DNA of 14,919 nt from JAGRMG01 sp047975215 (GTDB lineage Bacteria; Pseudomonadota; Alphaproteobacteria; Rhodobacterales; Rhodobacteraceae), in NCBI GenBank assembly GCA_047975215.1, contig JBKEDD010000117.1:1-14919 (forward strand). The letters are read 5' to 3'. Made by a program: the position numbers and the translations under genes. The notes below the pieces were generated by a model. The model saw only the letters and a list, made by a program, of their open reading frames with translations. It had not been told where the DNA came from and made no database searches. Shown here piece by piece: positions 14,647 to 14,919 of the stretch; position 1 is the stretch's first letter; every line of letters starts with the position of its first letter.

Positions 14647-14919
14647 GCGGCAATGAACTCGCGGGGCGAGCGCATTTTCAGCCCTGAGTGCGGGTGGTTG
14701 TCATTGTAATCCTCGATCCAGTTTTCGATCAATCCAAGAACTGTCGGGGCGGTGGGCAGTGGCGTCACCTGGACGTAGTCGCGCTTCAGCGTCTTCACGA
14801 AAGCCTCCGAGATGCCGTTGCTTTGCGGGCTCTGGACCGGCGTGAAGCTAGGCTTCAGACCCAGCTGGCGAGCGAAGATCTGCGTGTCCTTCGCGATATA
14901 AGGTGAGCCGTTGTCGGAC
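14601..14919 (-). mobile_element. IS3-family (IS2 subgroup) insertion sequence, 3' end only (runs off the right edge)
   Basis: The outer end reads TGGTCTTGCCCCCGTTTCGC then CGGACAC. This resembles the IS2 terminus as I remember it (TGG, TTGCCCC, GACAC in the same spacing). The minus-strand transposase stop lies 27 bp inside it. The other end is outside the window, so a 5-bp target duplication cannot be checked. Confidence 0.75.
14628..14919 (-). CDS. IS3-family transposase OrfB, C-terminal fragment (IS2-like)
   Basis: Ninety-six codons plus a stop are visible, entering from the right edge. The fragment begins at the second catalytic aspartate (SDNGSPYIAKDT). The catalytic glutamate follows in SPQSNGISEAFVKTLKRDYV, with exactly 35 residues between Asp and Glu: the DD(35)E spacing of IS3-family integrase cores. 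The C-terminal YNDNHPHSGLKMRSPREFI is also typical, and IS2 OrfB shares it. The enzyme would catalyse transposition of the element. The visible part has no internal stop, so the element may be intact beyond the window. Confidence 0.88.
   Translation of the reverse strand, partial: SDNGSPYIAKDTQIFARQLGLKPSFTPVQSPQSNGISEAFVKTLKRDYVQVTPLPTAPTVLGLIENWIEDYNDNHPHSGLKMRSPREFIAAQIATA

Overview
The window is high-GC bacterial DNA. Its gene types suggest an alphaproteobacterium, probably Rhodobacterales: a Rhodobacter-type cytochrome c2, a type I isopentenyl-diphosphate isomerase closely resembling those of phototrophic Rhodobacteraceae, and an RTX protein. This is inferred from remembered family sequences, not from a search.

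Layout. 1-246: the 5' end of an IS481-family element on the minus strand, running off the left edge. 311-780: cytochrome c2 with a candidate promoter, followed by a strong GC hairpin at 828-854. 1024-2894: idi, then a PhzS-like FAD monooxygenase. 3019-4350: a secreted-type RTX calcium-binding protein. 4378-5862 (minus strand, convergent with the RTX gene): glycerol kinase. 6065-13687 (plus strand): a six-gene peptide/opine-type ABC transporter locus. 13704-14919: an insertion-sequence scrapyard containing a frameshifted, truncated IS5-family element, an unassigned patch that turns AT-rich, a small open frame cut by an insertion, and the 3' end of an IS2-like IS3-family element running off the right edge.

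The ABC locus is the most interesting part. Its order is: family-5 solute-binding protein; an intrinsic terminator; a bacterial pentameric ligand-gated ion channel (Cys-loop/pro-loop receptor family); two DppB/DppC-type permeases; a fused two-domain ATPase; an aldehyde dehydrogenase. From the channel onward the genes are tightly packed (10-nt gap, then 4-nt, 4-nt and 8-nt overlaps), so they look like one transcriptional unit. The sequence supports a transport-and-oxidation operon in which an ion channel lies between the periplasmic binding protein and the membrane permeases. The shared substrate is unknown. A small amine or amine-containing compound is a reasonable guess, because ELIC-type bacterial channels respond to small amines and an aldehyde dehydrogenase closes the operon. 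The channel keeps the family's hallmark motifs but has an unusual predicted pore: a glutamate at position 2' and a tryptophan at 16'.

No rRNA, tRNA, CRISPR array or replication origin was seen.
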